Assembly: GCA_016194865.1 (NCBI GenBank)
Contig: JACQAT010000007.1
Coordinates: forward strand, 1-64,000
DNA from: Chloroflexota bacterium
Lineage (GTDB): Bacteria > Chloroflexota > Limnocylindria > P2-11E
DNA: 64,000 nucleotides
Direction: 5' to 3'
Both the position numbers and the translations under genes were made by a program. Shown piece after piece: positions 9,802 through 19,306 of this stretch (positions are counted from its first letter, which is position 1; each line of letters starts with the position of its first letter). Below the pieces are notes generated by a model that saw only the letters and a list, made by a program, of their open reading frames with translations, did no database searches and was not told the origin of the DNA.

Positions 9802-10244
9802 GAACGCACGACCTTCGGCCGCCGAAGGGCTCGCGCCACGCCGTTCGCCGGCTCGGCCGCGGGACCGGGGCGGGCCAGGGAAAGACGGCGGGCCGCGGCA
9901 CCAAGGGGCAGAAGGCGCGCACCGGTCCCGGCATCCCGGGCTGGTTCGAAGGCGGCCAGACGCCCCTGCACATGCGCGTGCCGAAGCTGCGTGGCTTCAA
10001 GAACCGCGCGCGCGTCGCCTTCGTCGCCGTGAACGTGTCCCAGCTCGGGACCTACGCCGTCGACGGCAAGGTCTCGCCCGACACGCTCGCCGCCAAGGGC
10101 CTGCTCCGCTCGGACGCGAAGGTCAAGGTCCTCGGTGACGGCCAGCCCGCCGGCTCCTTCGAGGTCCACGCGCACGCGGTCTCGGCGACCGCCCGCGCCA
10201 AGATCGAAAAGGCCGGCGGATCGATCGTGCTCATCGTCAAATGA
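9798..10244 (+). CDS. rplO: 50S ribosomal protein L15
   Basis: LRPPKGSRHAVRRLGRGTGAGQGKTAGRGTKGQKARTG. Confidence 0.97.
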   Translation: MRTHDLRPPKGSRHAVRRLGRGTGAGQGKTAGRGTKGQKARTGPGIPGWFEGGQTPLHMRVPKLRGFKNRARVAFVAVNVSQLGTYAVDGKVSPDTLAAKGLLRSDAKVKVLGDGQPAGSFEVHAHAVSATARAKIEKAGGSIVLIVK

Positions 10245-10419
10245 GTGGAGTGAGGAGCGGCTTCGCCGCGACGAACGACTCGACCAGCCTTGAGCGCGGC
10301 ACACGGCGAAGCCGTGAGCTTGAGCACGGTCAAATGAGTGGAGTGAGGAGCGGCTTCGCCGCGACGAACGACTCGACCAGCCTTGAGCGCGGCACACGGC
10401 GAAGCCGTGAGCTTGAGCA
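10236..10419 (+). repeat. Two tandem copies of a 93-bp unit between rplO and secY
   Basis: Period 93 bp (10236-10328, 10329-10419), identical; each unit has GCGGC-TTC-GCCGC and CACGGC-GAA-GCCGTG hairpins. Confidence 0.95.
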
Positions 10420-10426
10420 AGAGTGA
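10241..10426 (+). CDS. Putative 61-aa relay ORF made of two 31-codon repeats (MSGVRSGFAATNDSTSLERGTRRSRELEHGQ...)
   Basis: ATGA overlap with rplO stop, GTGA overlap with secY start; repeat length is a codon multiple. Confidence 0.45.
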   Translation: MSGVRSGFAATNDSTSLERGTRRSRELEHGQMSGVRSGFAATNDSTSLERGTRRSRELEQE

Positions 10427-11706
10427 AAGCGCTCGAGACCTTCCGCGATTCCTTCAGGGCAAAGGATCTACGCGACAAGCTCCTGTTCACCCTCGGGATG
10501 CTCATCGTGTTCCGGTTCCTGGCGCACGTGCCGCTCCCGGGCGTCAACCAGGCGCAGCTGCAGAACGTCCTCAACTCCAACCAGCTGCTGAACCTGCTCG
10601 ACCTGTTCTCCGGCGGCGGGCTCGCGCGACTGTCGGTCGTCGCGCTCGGCGTGAACCCCTACATCAACGCGTCGATCATCATGACGCTCCTCAACCAGAC
10701 GATCCCCGCGCTCGAGCAGCTCTCCAAGGAGGGCGAGTACGGGCGCAACAAGATCAACCAGTACACCCGCATCCTGACCGTGCCGCTCGCGCTCCTGCAG
10801 GGCATCGGCGTCGCGGTGTTCATGCAGCGCTCGGGCGTGCTGCCCGAGTTCGGCCCCTCGAACCTCGGCATCACGCTCGCCATCCTGGCGACGCTCACCG
10901 CGGGCACGCTCATCCTCATGTGGCTCGGCGAGCTCATCACCGAGAAGGGCATCGGGAACGGCATCAGCGTGATCATCTTCGCGGGCATCGTCGGACGCCT
11001 GCCGCAGACGATCGTGCAGACCTTCGAGGTCCAGACGAACTACACGGCGCTCTTCGCCTACGCGCTCATCGGCGTGCTCGTGATCGCGGCGATCGTCTTC
11101 ATCCAGGAAGGGCAGCGCCGCATCCCGGTGCAGTACGCCAAGCGCGTCCGCGGCACGCGGATGTACTCGGGCGGCTCGACGCACATCCCGCTGCGCGTGA
11201 ACAGCGCGGGCGTGATCCCGATCATCTTCGCGATCTCGATCCTGCTGCTGCCAAGCCAGGTGGCGCAGTACTTCACGAACAGCGAGACCGAATGGCTGAA
11301 GAACGTCTCGACCGGCATCGTGAGCGCGTTCCAGAACACCGCGCTCTACAACAGCCTGTACTTCCTGCTCGTCGTCGTCTTCACGTTCTTCTATACGGCG
11401 TTCACGTTCGTCCCCAATGATGTCGCCGACAACATCAAGCGCTACGGCGGTTTCATCCCGGGCATCCGTCCGGGCCGGCCGACGGCCGAGTTCCTGGGAC
11501 GCGTCGTCACGCGGATCACCATCGCGGGCGCGCTCTTCCTCGGGATCGTCGCGGTCATGCCGACGCTCGTCGGTGACCTCACGGGCGTCCAGACGCTGCG
11601 ACTCGGCGGCACGAGCATCCTCATCGTCGTCGGCGTGGTCGTCGAGACGATGAAGCAGCTTGAGGCCCAGCTGCTCATGCGCAGCTACGAGGGCTTCATC
11701 CGTTGA
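10423..11706 (+). CDS. secY: Preprotein translocase subunit SecY
   Basis: TM-rich, GVNPYINASIIMTLL, GGSTHIPLRVNSAGVIPIIFA. Confidence 0.98.
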   Translation: MKALETFRDSFRAKDLRDKLLFTLGMLIVFRFLAHVPLPGVNQAQLQNVLNSNQLLNLLDLFSGGGLARLSVVALGVNPYINASIIMTLLNQTIPALEQLSKEGEYGRNKINQYTRILTVPLALLQGIGVAVFMQRSGVLPEFGPSNLGITLAILATLTAGTLILMWLGELITEKGIGNGISVIIFAGIVGRLPQTIVQTFEVQTNYTALFAYALIGVLVIAAIVFIQEGQRRIPVQYAKRVRGTRMYSGGSTHIPLRVNSAGVIPIIFAISILLLPSQVAQYFTNSETEWLKNVSTGIVSAFQNTALYNSLYFLLVVVFTFFYTAFTFVPNDVADNIKRYGGFIPGIRPGRPTAEFLGRVVTRITIAGALFLGIVAVMPTLVGDLTGVQTLRLGGTSILIVVGVVVETMKQLEAQLLMRSYEGFIR

Positions 11707-12365
11707 GCCATGGGCGTCCCGGCGATCTCATCCTCATGGGTCCGCCCGGTGTGGGGAAGGGGACCCAGGCCCGGCTCCTCGTGGACCGGAACGGCTGGGT
11801 ACAGCTCGCGACCGGTGACATCTTCCGAGATCACCTGCGCAGGAAGACGCCCCTCGGCGAGCTCGCGGCGAGCTATATGTACAAGGGCAGCTACGTGCCC
11901 GACGACGTCACGGTCGGCATGGTCCGCGAGCGCATCGCCGAGATCCCGCGCGAGACGCGCGTGATGTTCGACGGATTCCCGCGGACCGTCGCGCAGGCCG
12001 AGGCGCTCGACGAGATCCTCGCCAAGCAGGGGCGTGCCATCGGCCGGGTCATCCTGCTCGACGTGCCGCGCGACGAGCTGCTCGATCGGCTCGCGAGCCG
12101 CGCGACGTGCTCGATCTGCCAGGCGGTGTACTCGACCGGGCATCCCCCGAAAGCGCCGGGCATCTGTGACAGGTGTGGCGGCGCGGTCGTCGCGACCGCG
12201 CGCCCGGACGATTCACCCGATGTCGTGCGCAAGCGTCTCGAGGTCTACAGCGACCAGACCGAGCCGGTCGTCAGGTTCTACGACGCGCGCGGATTGGTCC
12301 GTCGCGTGGACGGGGTGGGCGATGTCGAGGACGTGATCAAGCGCCTGCTCGAGGCCGCCGCTTGA
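11703..12365 (+). CDS. adk: Adenylate kinase
   Basis: GPPGVGKGTQA P-loop, FDGFPRTVAQAEAL, zinc-lid CSICQAVYS...CDRCGG; TTG start. Confidence 0.97.
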   Translation: MSHGRPGDLILMGPPGVGKGTQARLLVDRNGWVQLATGDIFRDHLRRKTPLGELAASYMYKGSYVPDDVTVGMVRERIAEIPRETRVMFDGFPRTVAQAEALDEILAKQGRAIGRVILLDVPRDELLDRLASRATCSICQAVYSTGHPPKAPGICDRCGGAVVATARPDDSPDVVRKRLEVYSDQTEPVVRFYDARGLVRRVDGVGDVEDVIKRLLEAAA

Positions 12366-13135
12366 TCACGCTGAAGACCGCCGACCAGACGACAAAGATG
12401 CGTGCCGCGGGCCTGGTCGTGTCCGAGATGCTTGCCCGCACGCGCGAGGCCGTGCGACCCGGCATCACGACGCTCGACCTGGACCGGATCGCGGCCGAGG
12501 TCATCGCGCGCCACGGCGCGAAGAGCTCGTTCCTCGGCTACTACGGCTACCCCGCGACGATCTGCACCTCCGTGAACGAGGAGATCGTCCACGGGATCCC
12601 CAGCAAGCGGGTCCTCCGCGAGGGCGACATCATCGGCATCGACGCCGGGGCGATCGTGGACGAGTGGCACGCGGACGCGGCCATCACGGTCCCCGTGGGG
12701 AAGATCTCGGCGGAGGCGGCGAAGCTGATCGCCGTGACCGAGGAGGCGCTGCGGCGCGGCATCGCGGCGGCGCGCGTGGGTGGACGCTTGGGCGACATCG
12801 GCGCGGCCGTCCAGCGGTACGCGGAGGGCGAGGGCTTCTCGGTGGTCCGTAACTACGTCGGCCACGGTATCGGCCGCGCGATGCACGAGGAGCCGCAGGT
12901 CCCGAACTACGGCGCGCCGGAGCGGGGGATCCCCATCCGCGAGGGCCTCTGCATCGCGATCGAGCCCATGCTGAACGCGGGGCGTCCCGAGACCCGCACG
13001 CTGAAGGACGACTGGACCGTCGTGACCGCCGATACGTCACTTTCGGCGCATTTCGAGCACACCATCTGGTGCACCGACAAGGGGCCGGTCGTGCTCACGG
13101 CGCCGGCGAGCGGGCGAGTGTCGGTCGCCGCGTGA
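12362..13135 (+). CDS. map: Type I methionine aminopeptidase
   Basis: SVNEEIVHGIPSKRVLREGDIIGIDAG...YVGHGIGRAMHEEPQVPNYG. Confidence 0.97.
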   Translation: MITLKTADQTTKMRAAGLVVSEMLARTREAVRPGITTLDLDRIAAEVIARHGAKSSFLGYYGYPATICTSVNEEIVHGIPSKRVLREGDIIGIDAGAIVDEWHADAAITVPVGKISAEAAKLIAVTEEALRRGIAAARVGGRLGDIGAAVQRYAEGEGFSVVRNYVGHGIGRAMHEEPQVPNYGAPERGIPIREGLCIAIEPMLNAGRPETRTLKDDWTVVTADTSLSAHFEHTIWCTDKGPVVLTAPASGRVSVAA

Positions 13136-13143
13136 GACTTCGT

Positions 13144-13172
13144 CTTGCCTGGAACGGGCTATTTTGGTACAG
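13144..13172 (+). promoter_or_regulatory. Candidate sigma70-type promoter for infA-rpmJ-rpsM...
   Basis: TTGCCT-N17-TACAGT in the map-infA gap. Confidence 0.45.
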
Positions 13173-13186
13173 TTTCGGTTCCCGTG

Positions 13187-13222
13187 GCGCGTCGCCGCGG
13201 AGCTTTTTGTGTCCGGCGACGC
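13187..13222 (+). promoter_or_regulatory. Hairpin in infA 5' leader
   Basis: GCGTCGCCG...CGGCGACGC 9-bp stem with T-rich loop (coordinates approximate). Confidence 0.45.
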
Positions 13223-13252
13223 CCCGCCATGAGAGATCTGTGACTGGAGCGT

Positions 13253-13483
13253 ATGGCTACAAAACCGAATAAGGACGTCATCGAGGTCGAGGGCACCGTC
13301 TCGGAGGCCCTGCCGAACGCGATGTTCAAGGTCGAGCTCCAGAACGGGCACTCGGTCCTCGCGCACATCTCGGGGAAGATGCGGATGAATTTCATCCGGG
13401 TCGTCCCAGGCGACAAGGTCCTGGTCGAGCTGTCGCCATACGACCTGAAGCGCGGACGGATCACGCGACGCGTGCGGTACTAG
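13253..13483 (+). CDS. infA: Translation initiation factor IF-1
   Basis: [50 protein letters not shown]. Confidence 0.98.
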   Translation: MATKPNKDVIEVEGTVSEALPNAMFKVELQNGHSVLAHISGKMRMNFIRVVPGDKVLVELSPYDLKRGRITRRVRY

Positions 13484-13499
13484 GAAAAGGAACGGCGAA

Positions 13500-13613
13500 T
13501 TGAAGGTACGGGCATCGGTAAAGAAGCGCTGCGACAAATGCAAGATCATCCGGCGTGAAGGCGCGATCCTCGTGATCTGCTCCGAGCCGAAGCACAAGCA
13601 GCGTCAGGGCTAG
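13500..13613 (+). CDS. rpmJ: 50S ribosomal protein L36
   Basis: TTG start; [37 protein letters not shown]; absent from the ORF track because of size. Confidence 0.96.
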   Translation: MKVRASVKKRCDKCKIIRREGAILVICSEPKHKQRQG

Positions 13614-13622
13614 GGGAGAGAG

Positions 13623-14006
13623 ATGGCACGGATCGCCGGCGTCGACATCCCGCGCGAGAAGCGCGTCGACGTGTCCCTTCGCTACATCTTCGGGCTCGGC
13701 CCGGCGACCGCGAAGCGGGTCCTGGCAGAGGCTCGCGTCGACGGTGGCATCCGCGTCCGTGACCTCACCGAGGCCCAGGTCGCGAAGATCCGCGAGATCA
13801 TCGACCGCTCGTTCACCGTCGAAGGTGACCTGCGGCGCGAGATCGCGCTGAACATCAAGCGCCTCCAGGAGATCAACAGCTATCGCGGCCTCCGTCACCG
13901 CAAGGGCCTGCCGGTCCGTGGCCAGCGCACGCGGACGAACGCTCGGACGCGCAAGGGCCCGCGCAAGACCGTCGCCGGCAAGAAGAAGGCGGTCTCGAAG
14001 ACGTAA
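13623..14006 (+). CDS. rpsM: 30S ribosomal protein S13
   Basis: [26 protein letters not shown]. Confidence 0.98.
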   Translation: MARIAGVDIPREKRVDVSLRYIFGLGPATAKRVLAEARVDGGIRVRDLTEAQVAKIREIIDRSFTVEGDLRREIALNIKRLQEINSYRGLRHRKGLPVRGQRTRTNARTRKGPRKTVAGKKKAVSKT

Positions 14007-14509
14007 TGGCAGACGAGAAGACCGAGCAGAAGCCGGACCAGGCCGCCAAGGCCAAGCGAGAGAAGCCCGCGCGCGAGCCGCGCGGCGGCAGGAAGGCCGA
14101 CGGCAAGGGCGACGCTCCTGCGGAGGCACGCCCCGCGCCGCGCCGCAAGCGCGACCGTCGCGTCGTTCCACGCGGCGCCGCGCACATCAAGGCGTCGTTC
14201 AACAACACGATCGTGTCGCTCACCGATCCCGCGGGGAACGTCCTCGCGTGGTCGTCGGCCGGCGCCGCGGGGTGGAAGGGCTCACGCAAGAGCACGCCCT
14301 ACGCCGCGCAGGTGACGGCCGAGAAGGCCGCGCAGAAGGCGATGGAGTCCGGGCTCAAGACCATCGAGGTCTTCGTCCGCGGCCCCGGCGCCGGTCGCGA
14401 GGCGGCGATCCGCGCGCTCGAGGCGGCGGGCCTCGAGGTCACCGCGATCACCGACGTCACGCCGATCCCGCACAACGGCTGTCGCGCGCCCAAGCGGCGC
14501 CGCGTCTAG
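14006..14509 (+). CDS. rpsK: 30S ribosomal protein S11 with charged N-terminal extension
   Basis: [28 protein letters not shown]...[17 protein letters not shown]. Confidence 0.97.
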   Translation: MADEKTEQKPDQAAKAKREKPAREPRGGRKADGKGDAPAEARPAPRRKRDRRVVPRGAAHIKASFNNTIVSLTDPAGNVLAWSSAGAAGWKGSRKSTPYAAQVTAEKAAQKAMESGLKTIEVFVRGPGAGREAAIRALEAAGLEVTAITDVTPIPHNGCRAPKRRRV

Positions 14510-14523
14510 AGGAGGGCGCTCTT

Positions 14524-15147
14524 TTGGCTCGTTACACCGGTCCGGTCTGTCGGCTCTGCCGCCGTGAGGGGATGAAGCTCTTCCTCAAGGGCGAGAAGTG
14601 CGTGACCAAGTGCACGTTCGACAAGCGCAGCTCGCCGCCGGGCATGCACCAGCAGCGCCGGCGCAAGGTGTCCGACTTCGCGCTCCAGCTTCGTGAGAAG
14701 CAGAAGGCGCGTCGCATCTACGGGGTACTCGAGCGGCAGATGCGCATCACGTTCGACCGCGCGGCGGAGACATCCGGCGCGACGGGCGACCAGCTGATGG
14801 TCGAGCTGGAGTCACGCCTCGACAACGCGGTGTACCGCTCCGGCTTCGCCAAGTCGCGCTCCCAGGCGCGCCAGCTCGTGAGCCACGCGCACGTCACGGT
14901 CAACGGCCGTGTCACGAAGACGCCGAGCTTCTCGATCAGCGCCGGCGATCTCATCGCCATCGCCGAGAAGAGCCGCGCGTCCGCCTACTTCAAGGACATG
15001 CTCGCCTGGGCGAAGACCCAGGCGCGTCCCGCGTGGCTCGAGGTCGACCCCGACGCGTTCAGCGCGAAGGTCACCAGCCCGCCGCAGCGAGGGCAGATCG
15101 AAGCCCCGGTCGATACCCAGCTCATCGTTGAGCACTATTCCCGTTAG
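14524..15147 (+). CDS. rpsD: 30S ribosomal protein S4
   Basis: TTG start; ARYTGPVCRLCRREGMKLFLKGEKC...S4 RNA-binding domain. Confidence 0.97.
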   Translation: MARYTGPVCRLCRREGMKLFLKGEKCVTKCTFDKRSSPPGMHQQRRRKVSDFALQLREKQKARRIYGVLERQMRITFDRAAETSGATGDQLMVELESRLDNAVYRSGFAKSRSQARQLVSHAHVTVNGRVTKTPSFSISAGDLIAIAEKSRASAYFKDMLAWAKTQARPAWLEVDPDAFSAKVTSPPQRGQIEAPVDTQLIVEHYSR

Positions 15148-15182
15148 TCGCGCGGCCCTCTAGCGGTCAGGAAGGAAGAACG

Positions 15183-16244
15183 ATGTCCATCGTCGAACTG
15201 GAATACCCCAAGATCGAGCGCGTCGAAGGCGACGAGCGGTACGGCAAGTTCGTCTGCGAGCCGCTGTCCGCCGGATACGGCACCACGCTCGGTAACTCAC
15301 TGCGTCGCGTGCTCCTCAGCTCGCTCCAGGGCGCGGCCATCACGGCCGCCCGCGTGCGCGGCGTCGCACACGAGTTCTCGACCATCCCCGGGGTCAAGGA
15401 GGACGTCGTCGAGATGGTCCTCAACCTCAAGCAGGTACGGCTGCGCTCGTTCTCCGCGGAGCCGCTCACGCTGACCCTCGAGAAGGAGGGCCCCGGCACG
15501 GTCACGGCCGCCGACATCCAGACGACGAGCGACGTCGAGATCGTCAGCCCCGAGACGCACATCGCGACGCTCGAGCCGGAGGCGTCCCTCTGGATGGAGC
15601 TCACGGTCGAGAACGGCCGCGGCTTCACGTCCGGCGACCGCAAGGAAGGTTTGCCGATCGGTGTCATCCCGATTGACGCGCTGTTCAGCCCGGTCCGCAA
15701 GGTGAACTTCCACGTCGAGAACACCCGCGTCGGTCAGGTGACCAACTACGACCGCCTGATCCTCGAGGTCTGGACCGATGGCACGCTCGCCCCGGACGAG
15801 GCGATCGCGCAGGGCTCTGCCATCCTCGTGCAGCAGTTCTCCCTGTTCGGTGGCCTCACGCGCTCGCAGACGGCGCTCGTGCCGCCCGCCCGCGCGAACG
15901 GCGGCGCCGCGCTGCCCTCGGGCGTCGCGGATCTGCCGATCGAGGACCTCGACCTGCCGCAGCGCGCGTTCAACTCGCTCAAGCGTCACGGCATCACGAA
16001 GATCGGCCAGCTCCTGCAGACCCCCGACGAGGAGCTGCTCCGCATGCGCAACTTTGGCAAGAAGTCCCTCGACGAGATCAAGGAGCGCCTCGCGGCGCGC
16101 GGCCTCATCGAGGCGCCGGAGCCGAGCACGCTCAGCGCCGACGACGTCGAGCTCGATACCGAAGAGGACGATGTCGACGAGGGCAACCTTCCCGGTGACG
16201 AGGACGAGCAGGTCATCACGGGCAAGGGCAAGGTCGAGGAATAA
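15183..16244 (+). CDS. rpoA: DNA-directed RNA polymerase subunit alpha
   Basis: GYGTTLGNSLRRVLLSSLQGAAITA; alpha-CTD; acidic C-terminal tail. Confidence 0.98.
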   Translation: MSIVELEYPKIERVEGDERYGKFVCEPLSAGYGTTLGNSLRRVLLSSLQGAAITAARVRGVAHEFSTIPGVKEDVVEMVLNLKQVRLRSFSAEPLTLTLEKEGPGTVTAADIQTTSDVEIVSPETHIATLEPEASLWMELTVENGRGFTSGDRKEGLPIGVIPIDALFSPVRKVNFHVENTRVGQVTNYDRLILEVWTDGTLAPDEAIAQGSAILVQQFSLFGGLTRSQTALVPPARANGGAALPSGVADLPIEDLDLPQRAFNSLKRHGITKIGQLLQTPDEELLRMRNFGKKSLDEIKERLAARGLIEAPEPSTLSADDVELDTEEDDVDEGNLPGDEDEQVITGKGKVEE

Positions 16245-16787
16245 GTGCCGCACAAGGTCCATCAGCGGAAGTTCGGGCGTGAGTCCGGTCATCGCAGGGG
16301 GATGCTCCGGAACCTGACGCTGTCGGTCCTCCGCTACGAGCGCGTGAAGACGACCGAGGCGAAGGCCAAGGAGATCCGTGGTCACGTGGATCGCCTGATC
16401 GGCCTCGGCAAGGAGGGCACGCTCAGCGCGCGCCGCCGCGCGCGCGGGGTCCTGCCCGAGGCGGAGATCGTCGAGAAGCTCTTCACCGATCTCGCCCCTC
16501 GCTACACGACCCGTACGTCCGGCTACGTCCGCGTCACGCGTCTTGGCCGCCGCGTCGGCGACAACTCGCAGATGATGCTGCTCGAGCTGATGCCCGGCGA
16601 CGCCGATCAGGCCGCCACCGCGGCCGCCGCTGCCGCCGAGGAGAAGCCCAGGCGCCGCCGTCTCGCGCTCCCGCGCCGTGCCGCGAAGACGGCCGAGCCC
16701 GCGGTGTCGAAGGCGGCCACGACGGCGACCAAGAAAGCGGCCGCGCCTGGTAGGAAGACGACCGCGAAGAAGAAAGAGAAGGCCTAA
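16245..16787 (+). CDS. rplQ: 50S ribosomal protein L17 with Ala/Lys/Arg-rich C-terminal tail
   Basis: PHKVHQRKFGRESGHRRGMLRNLTLSVLRYERVKTTEAKAKE. Confidence 0.97.
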   Translation: MPHKVHQRKFGRESGHRRGMLRNLTLSVLRYERVKTTEAKAKEIRGHVDRLIGLGKEGTLSARRRARGVLPEAEIVEKLFTDLAPRYTTRTSGYVRVTRLGRRVGDNSQMMLLELMPGDADQAATAAAAAAEEKPRRRRLALPRRAAKTAEPAVSKAATTATKKAAAPGRKTTAKKKEKA

Positions 16788-16807
16788 CGCAGAGCTGGAA
16801 GGCGCGC

Positions 16808-17557
16808 GTGGCGTACGACGGGACCCGCTACGCGGGTTTCCAGGTGCAGCCGAACGCGCCGACCGTGCAGGGAGAGCTGGAGCGCGCGCTCACAGAGCTC
16901 TGCAACGAGCCGGTACGCATCACCGGCGCAGGTCGCACCGATGCGGGGGTCCACGCGACGGGACAGGTGATCAATTTCCGGACGGCGAGCGCGCTGGACG
17001 GGGAGCGGATCGGCAGGGGGGTCAACGCCCTCGTGCCCGCGGACATCGCGATCTCGGCGGTCGAGCCGGTCGGGGAGGACTTCCACGCTCGGTACTCGGC
17101 GACGGGACGCACATATGAATATCGGATCCGGAATGGTCCGGAGCGGCATCCGCTCGAGCGTCATCGAGAGCACTGGCTCCCGGTCCCGCTCGATCGGTCG
17201 GCCCTCGATCGCGCGACGAGGCTCCTCCATGGACGGCACGATTTCGCGGCGTTCGCGGCCGGCGAGGGTGGCGTGCGGGAGGTGCGGTCGGCGACCTGGT
17301 CCGCGCAGGAGGAGCTCCTGCGCTTCGAGATCACGGCCGACGCGTTCCTTCGCGGCATGGTCCGCGCGATCGTGGGCACGCTCCTCTGGGTCGGTCGGGG
17401 CAGGATCGGCGTCGAGGATTTCGGCGCGCTGATCGAGGCCCGCGACCGCTCGAAGGCCGGCCCGAGCGCCCCGGCGAACGGGCTCTGTCTGATCTCGGTC
17501 GAGTACGGCGGACGGCAACGGAACACAATGAGGCGAAACGAGGACGACGAAGAATGA
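16808..17557 (+). CDS. truA: tRNA pseudouridine(38-40) synthase TruA
   Basis: [27 protein letters not shown]...[18 protein letters not shown]. Confidence 0.97.
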   Translation: MAYDGTRYAGFQVQPNAPTVQGELERALTELCNEPVRITGAGRTDAGVHATGQVINFRTASALDGERIGRGVNALVPADIAISAVEPVGEDFHARYSATGRTYEYRIRNGPERHPLERHREHWLPVPLDRSALDRATRLLHGRHDFAAFAAGEGGVREVRSATWSAQEELLRFEITADAFLRGMVRAIVGTLLWVGRGRIGVEDFGALIEARDRSKAGPSAPANGLCLISVEYGGRQRNTMRRNEDDEE

Positions 17558-17988
17558 AGACGCACAGCACGAAGTTGAGCGAGATCGAGCGGCATTGGCG
17601 CGTCGTCGACGCGAATGGCGCCACGCTCGGCCGTCTGTCCACGCAGGTCGCCGCCGTCCTCCGGGGCAAGCACAAGCCGACGTTCGAGCCGCACCTCGAC
17701 ACCGGGGATCCGGTCGTCATCGTGAACGCCGCGAAGGTGAGGGTCACCGGCAAGAAGCTCCACGACAAGGAGTACATCCGTCACTCCGGATATCCGGGTG
17801 GCTTCAGGTCCGAGACGCTCGAGCGCCTGCTCCAGCGCCGGCCCGAGGAGGTCATCAGACGCGCGGTGAAGGGGATGCTTCCGCAGAATCGGCTGGGCGA
17901 CAAGATGCTCCGCAAGCTCTACGTCTACGCGGGACCCGAGCACCCGCACGCGGCGCAGCAACCGACCAAGCTCGACAGGGAGGACTGA
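17554..17988 (+). CDS. rplM: 50S ribosomal protein L13
   Basis: [21 protein letters not shown]...[22 protein letters not shown]. Confidence 0.98.
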   Translation: MKTHSTKLSEIERHWRVVDANGATLGRLSTQVAAVLRGKHKPTFEPHLDTGDPVVIVNAAKVRVTGKKLHDKEYIRHSGYPGGFRSETLERLLQRRPEEVIRRAVKGMLPQNRLGDKMLRKLYVYAGPEHPHAAQQPTKLDRED

Positions 17989-17990
17989 CG

Positions 17991-18395
17991 ATGGCCATGG
18001 CCAGATCGGCGCCGTATTTCGAGGGCACCGGGCGTCGCAAGACGAGCATCGCCAGGGTGCGGCTCGTGCCGGGCGACGGCAACGTCATCGTCAACGGGAA
18101 GGCCCTGGACGAGTACTTCGGCCGCGACGGCCTCGCGGAGGTCGCGAATCAGCCGTTCGTCGCGACGAGCACCGTCCGCCGCTTCAACGCGATGGTCAAG
18201 GTCGTCGGTGGGGGTCACAGCGGTCAGGCCGGCGCGATCTCGCACGGGATCGCCCGCGCGCTCCTTCAGGTCGATGCCGCCAATCGCGTCGCGCTCCGCG
18301 GCGCTGGCCTCCTGACCCGCGATCCGCGCGCCAAGGAGCGCAAGAAGCCGGGTCTGAAGCGCGCACGGAAGGCTCCGCAGTTCACGAAGCGCTAG
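17991..18395 (+). CDS. rpsI: 30S ribosomal protein S9
   Basis: [22 protein letters not shown]...[29 protein letters not shown]. Confidence 0.98.
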   Translation: MAMARSAPYFEGTGRRKTSIARVRLVPGDGNVIVNGKALDEYFGRDGLAEVANQPFVATSTVRRFNAMVKVVGGGHSGQAGAISHGIARALLQVDAANRVALRGAGLLTRDPRAKERKKPGLKRARKAPQFTKR

Positions 18396-18427
18396 TCGTC
18401 GCCTAGCGTCTGGCGCACACTTGTGCG

Positions 18428-19306
18428 GTGCGAGCGACGCAGGACTTCAACTACAAGGTCGCTCTCGGCTCGGGGCTCCGTAGCCTTCAGGCAGGGCGCC
18501 TGCGTGAGGCCGAGGAGCAGTTCCGCTACCTGACGCAGAAGTTCCCATCCGCCGACGGCGGATACCGGGGACTCGCGAAGGTGCAGCTCGAGCTCGAGGA
18601 TCGTGCCGCCGCGCTCGCGACGCTTCGCGCCGGCGCGGCCGCCTGCGCGCGCGATGGCGAGCGTGCCCCGAGCATCGCGCTGCTGCGCGAGGCCGTCGGA
18701 CTCGATGGCAGGGACCTCACGTCGCACCGTCACCTTGCCGCGGCCCTGGCGCTGGATGGAAAGACGAACGAGGCCGTTCAGGAATACGCGCGCTACGCGC
18801 AGGCGCAGCTCGACGCGGGCGACACCGAGCGGGCGCGCATCGAGGTCACCTACGCGCTCGAGACATTGAGCGATCCGTCGGCGCTCGACGCGCTCGCGCA
18901 GCGGCTCGAGGTGGGCCGCACCGTCCCGGCGGCACGAACGACCGTGACGCCGAGCGTAGCGGCGGAGCCCGAGGCCGTCGTGCCCGAGCGGTCGAGCGCG
19001 GATCGCGAGGACCACGCGAGCGTGCTCCTCGCGAGCGGCGATCCCGGCGCCGCGCAGGCGGCCCTCGAAGCGGCCCGCGCGCACCTCGCCGAGGGCCGCA
19101 ATGACGCGGCATCGGATCTCCTCCTGCAGCTCGTCGCTGCCGGCACCGCGCCGCATGACGCGCAGCTCCTGCTCGTGGACGTCGCGAACGCGCTCGGACA
19201 ACGAGACGTCGCGAAAGCGAAGGTCGGTCTGCTCGCGGAGGCGCTGCGGCTCGAAGGCAGGCACGATCTCGCGAGCGAGATCGAGCGCCTGGCGGCGGTC
19301 GTCTGA
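18428..19306 (+). CDS. Tetratricopeptide-like repeat protein
   Basis: Helical repeat composition (LQAGRLREAEEQFRYLTQKFPSADGGYRGLAKVQLELED). Confidence 0.6.
   Translation: MRATQDFNYKVALGSGLRSLQAGRLREAEEQFRYLTQKFPSADGGYRGLAKVQLELEDRAAALATLRAGAAACARDGERAPSIALLREAVGLDGRDLTSHRHLAAALALDGKTNEAVQEYARYAQAQLDAGDTERARIEVTYALETLSDPSALDALAQRLEVGRTVPAARTTVTPSVAAEPEAVVPERSSADREDHASVLLASGDPGAAQAALEAARAHLAEGRNDAASDLLLQLVAAGTAPHDAQLLLVDVANALGQRDVAKAKVGLLAEALRLEGRHDLASEIERLAAVV

Noticed and set aside
18410-18428. CGCACA-CT-TGTGCG palindrome as an rpsI terminator
   Set aside because: No T-tract and too close to the start of the next gene; could be chance
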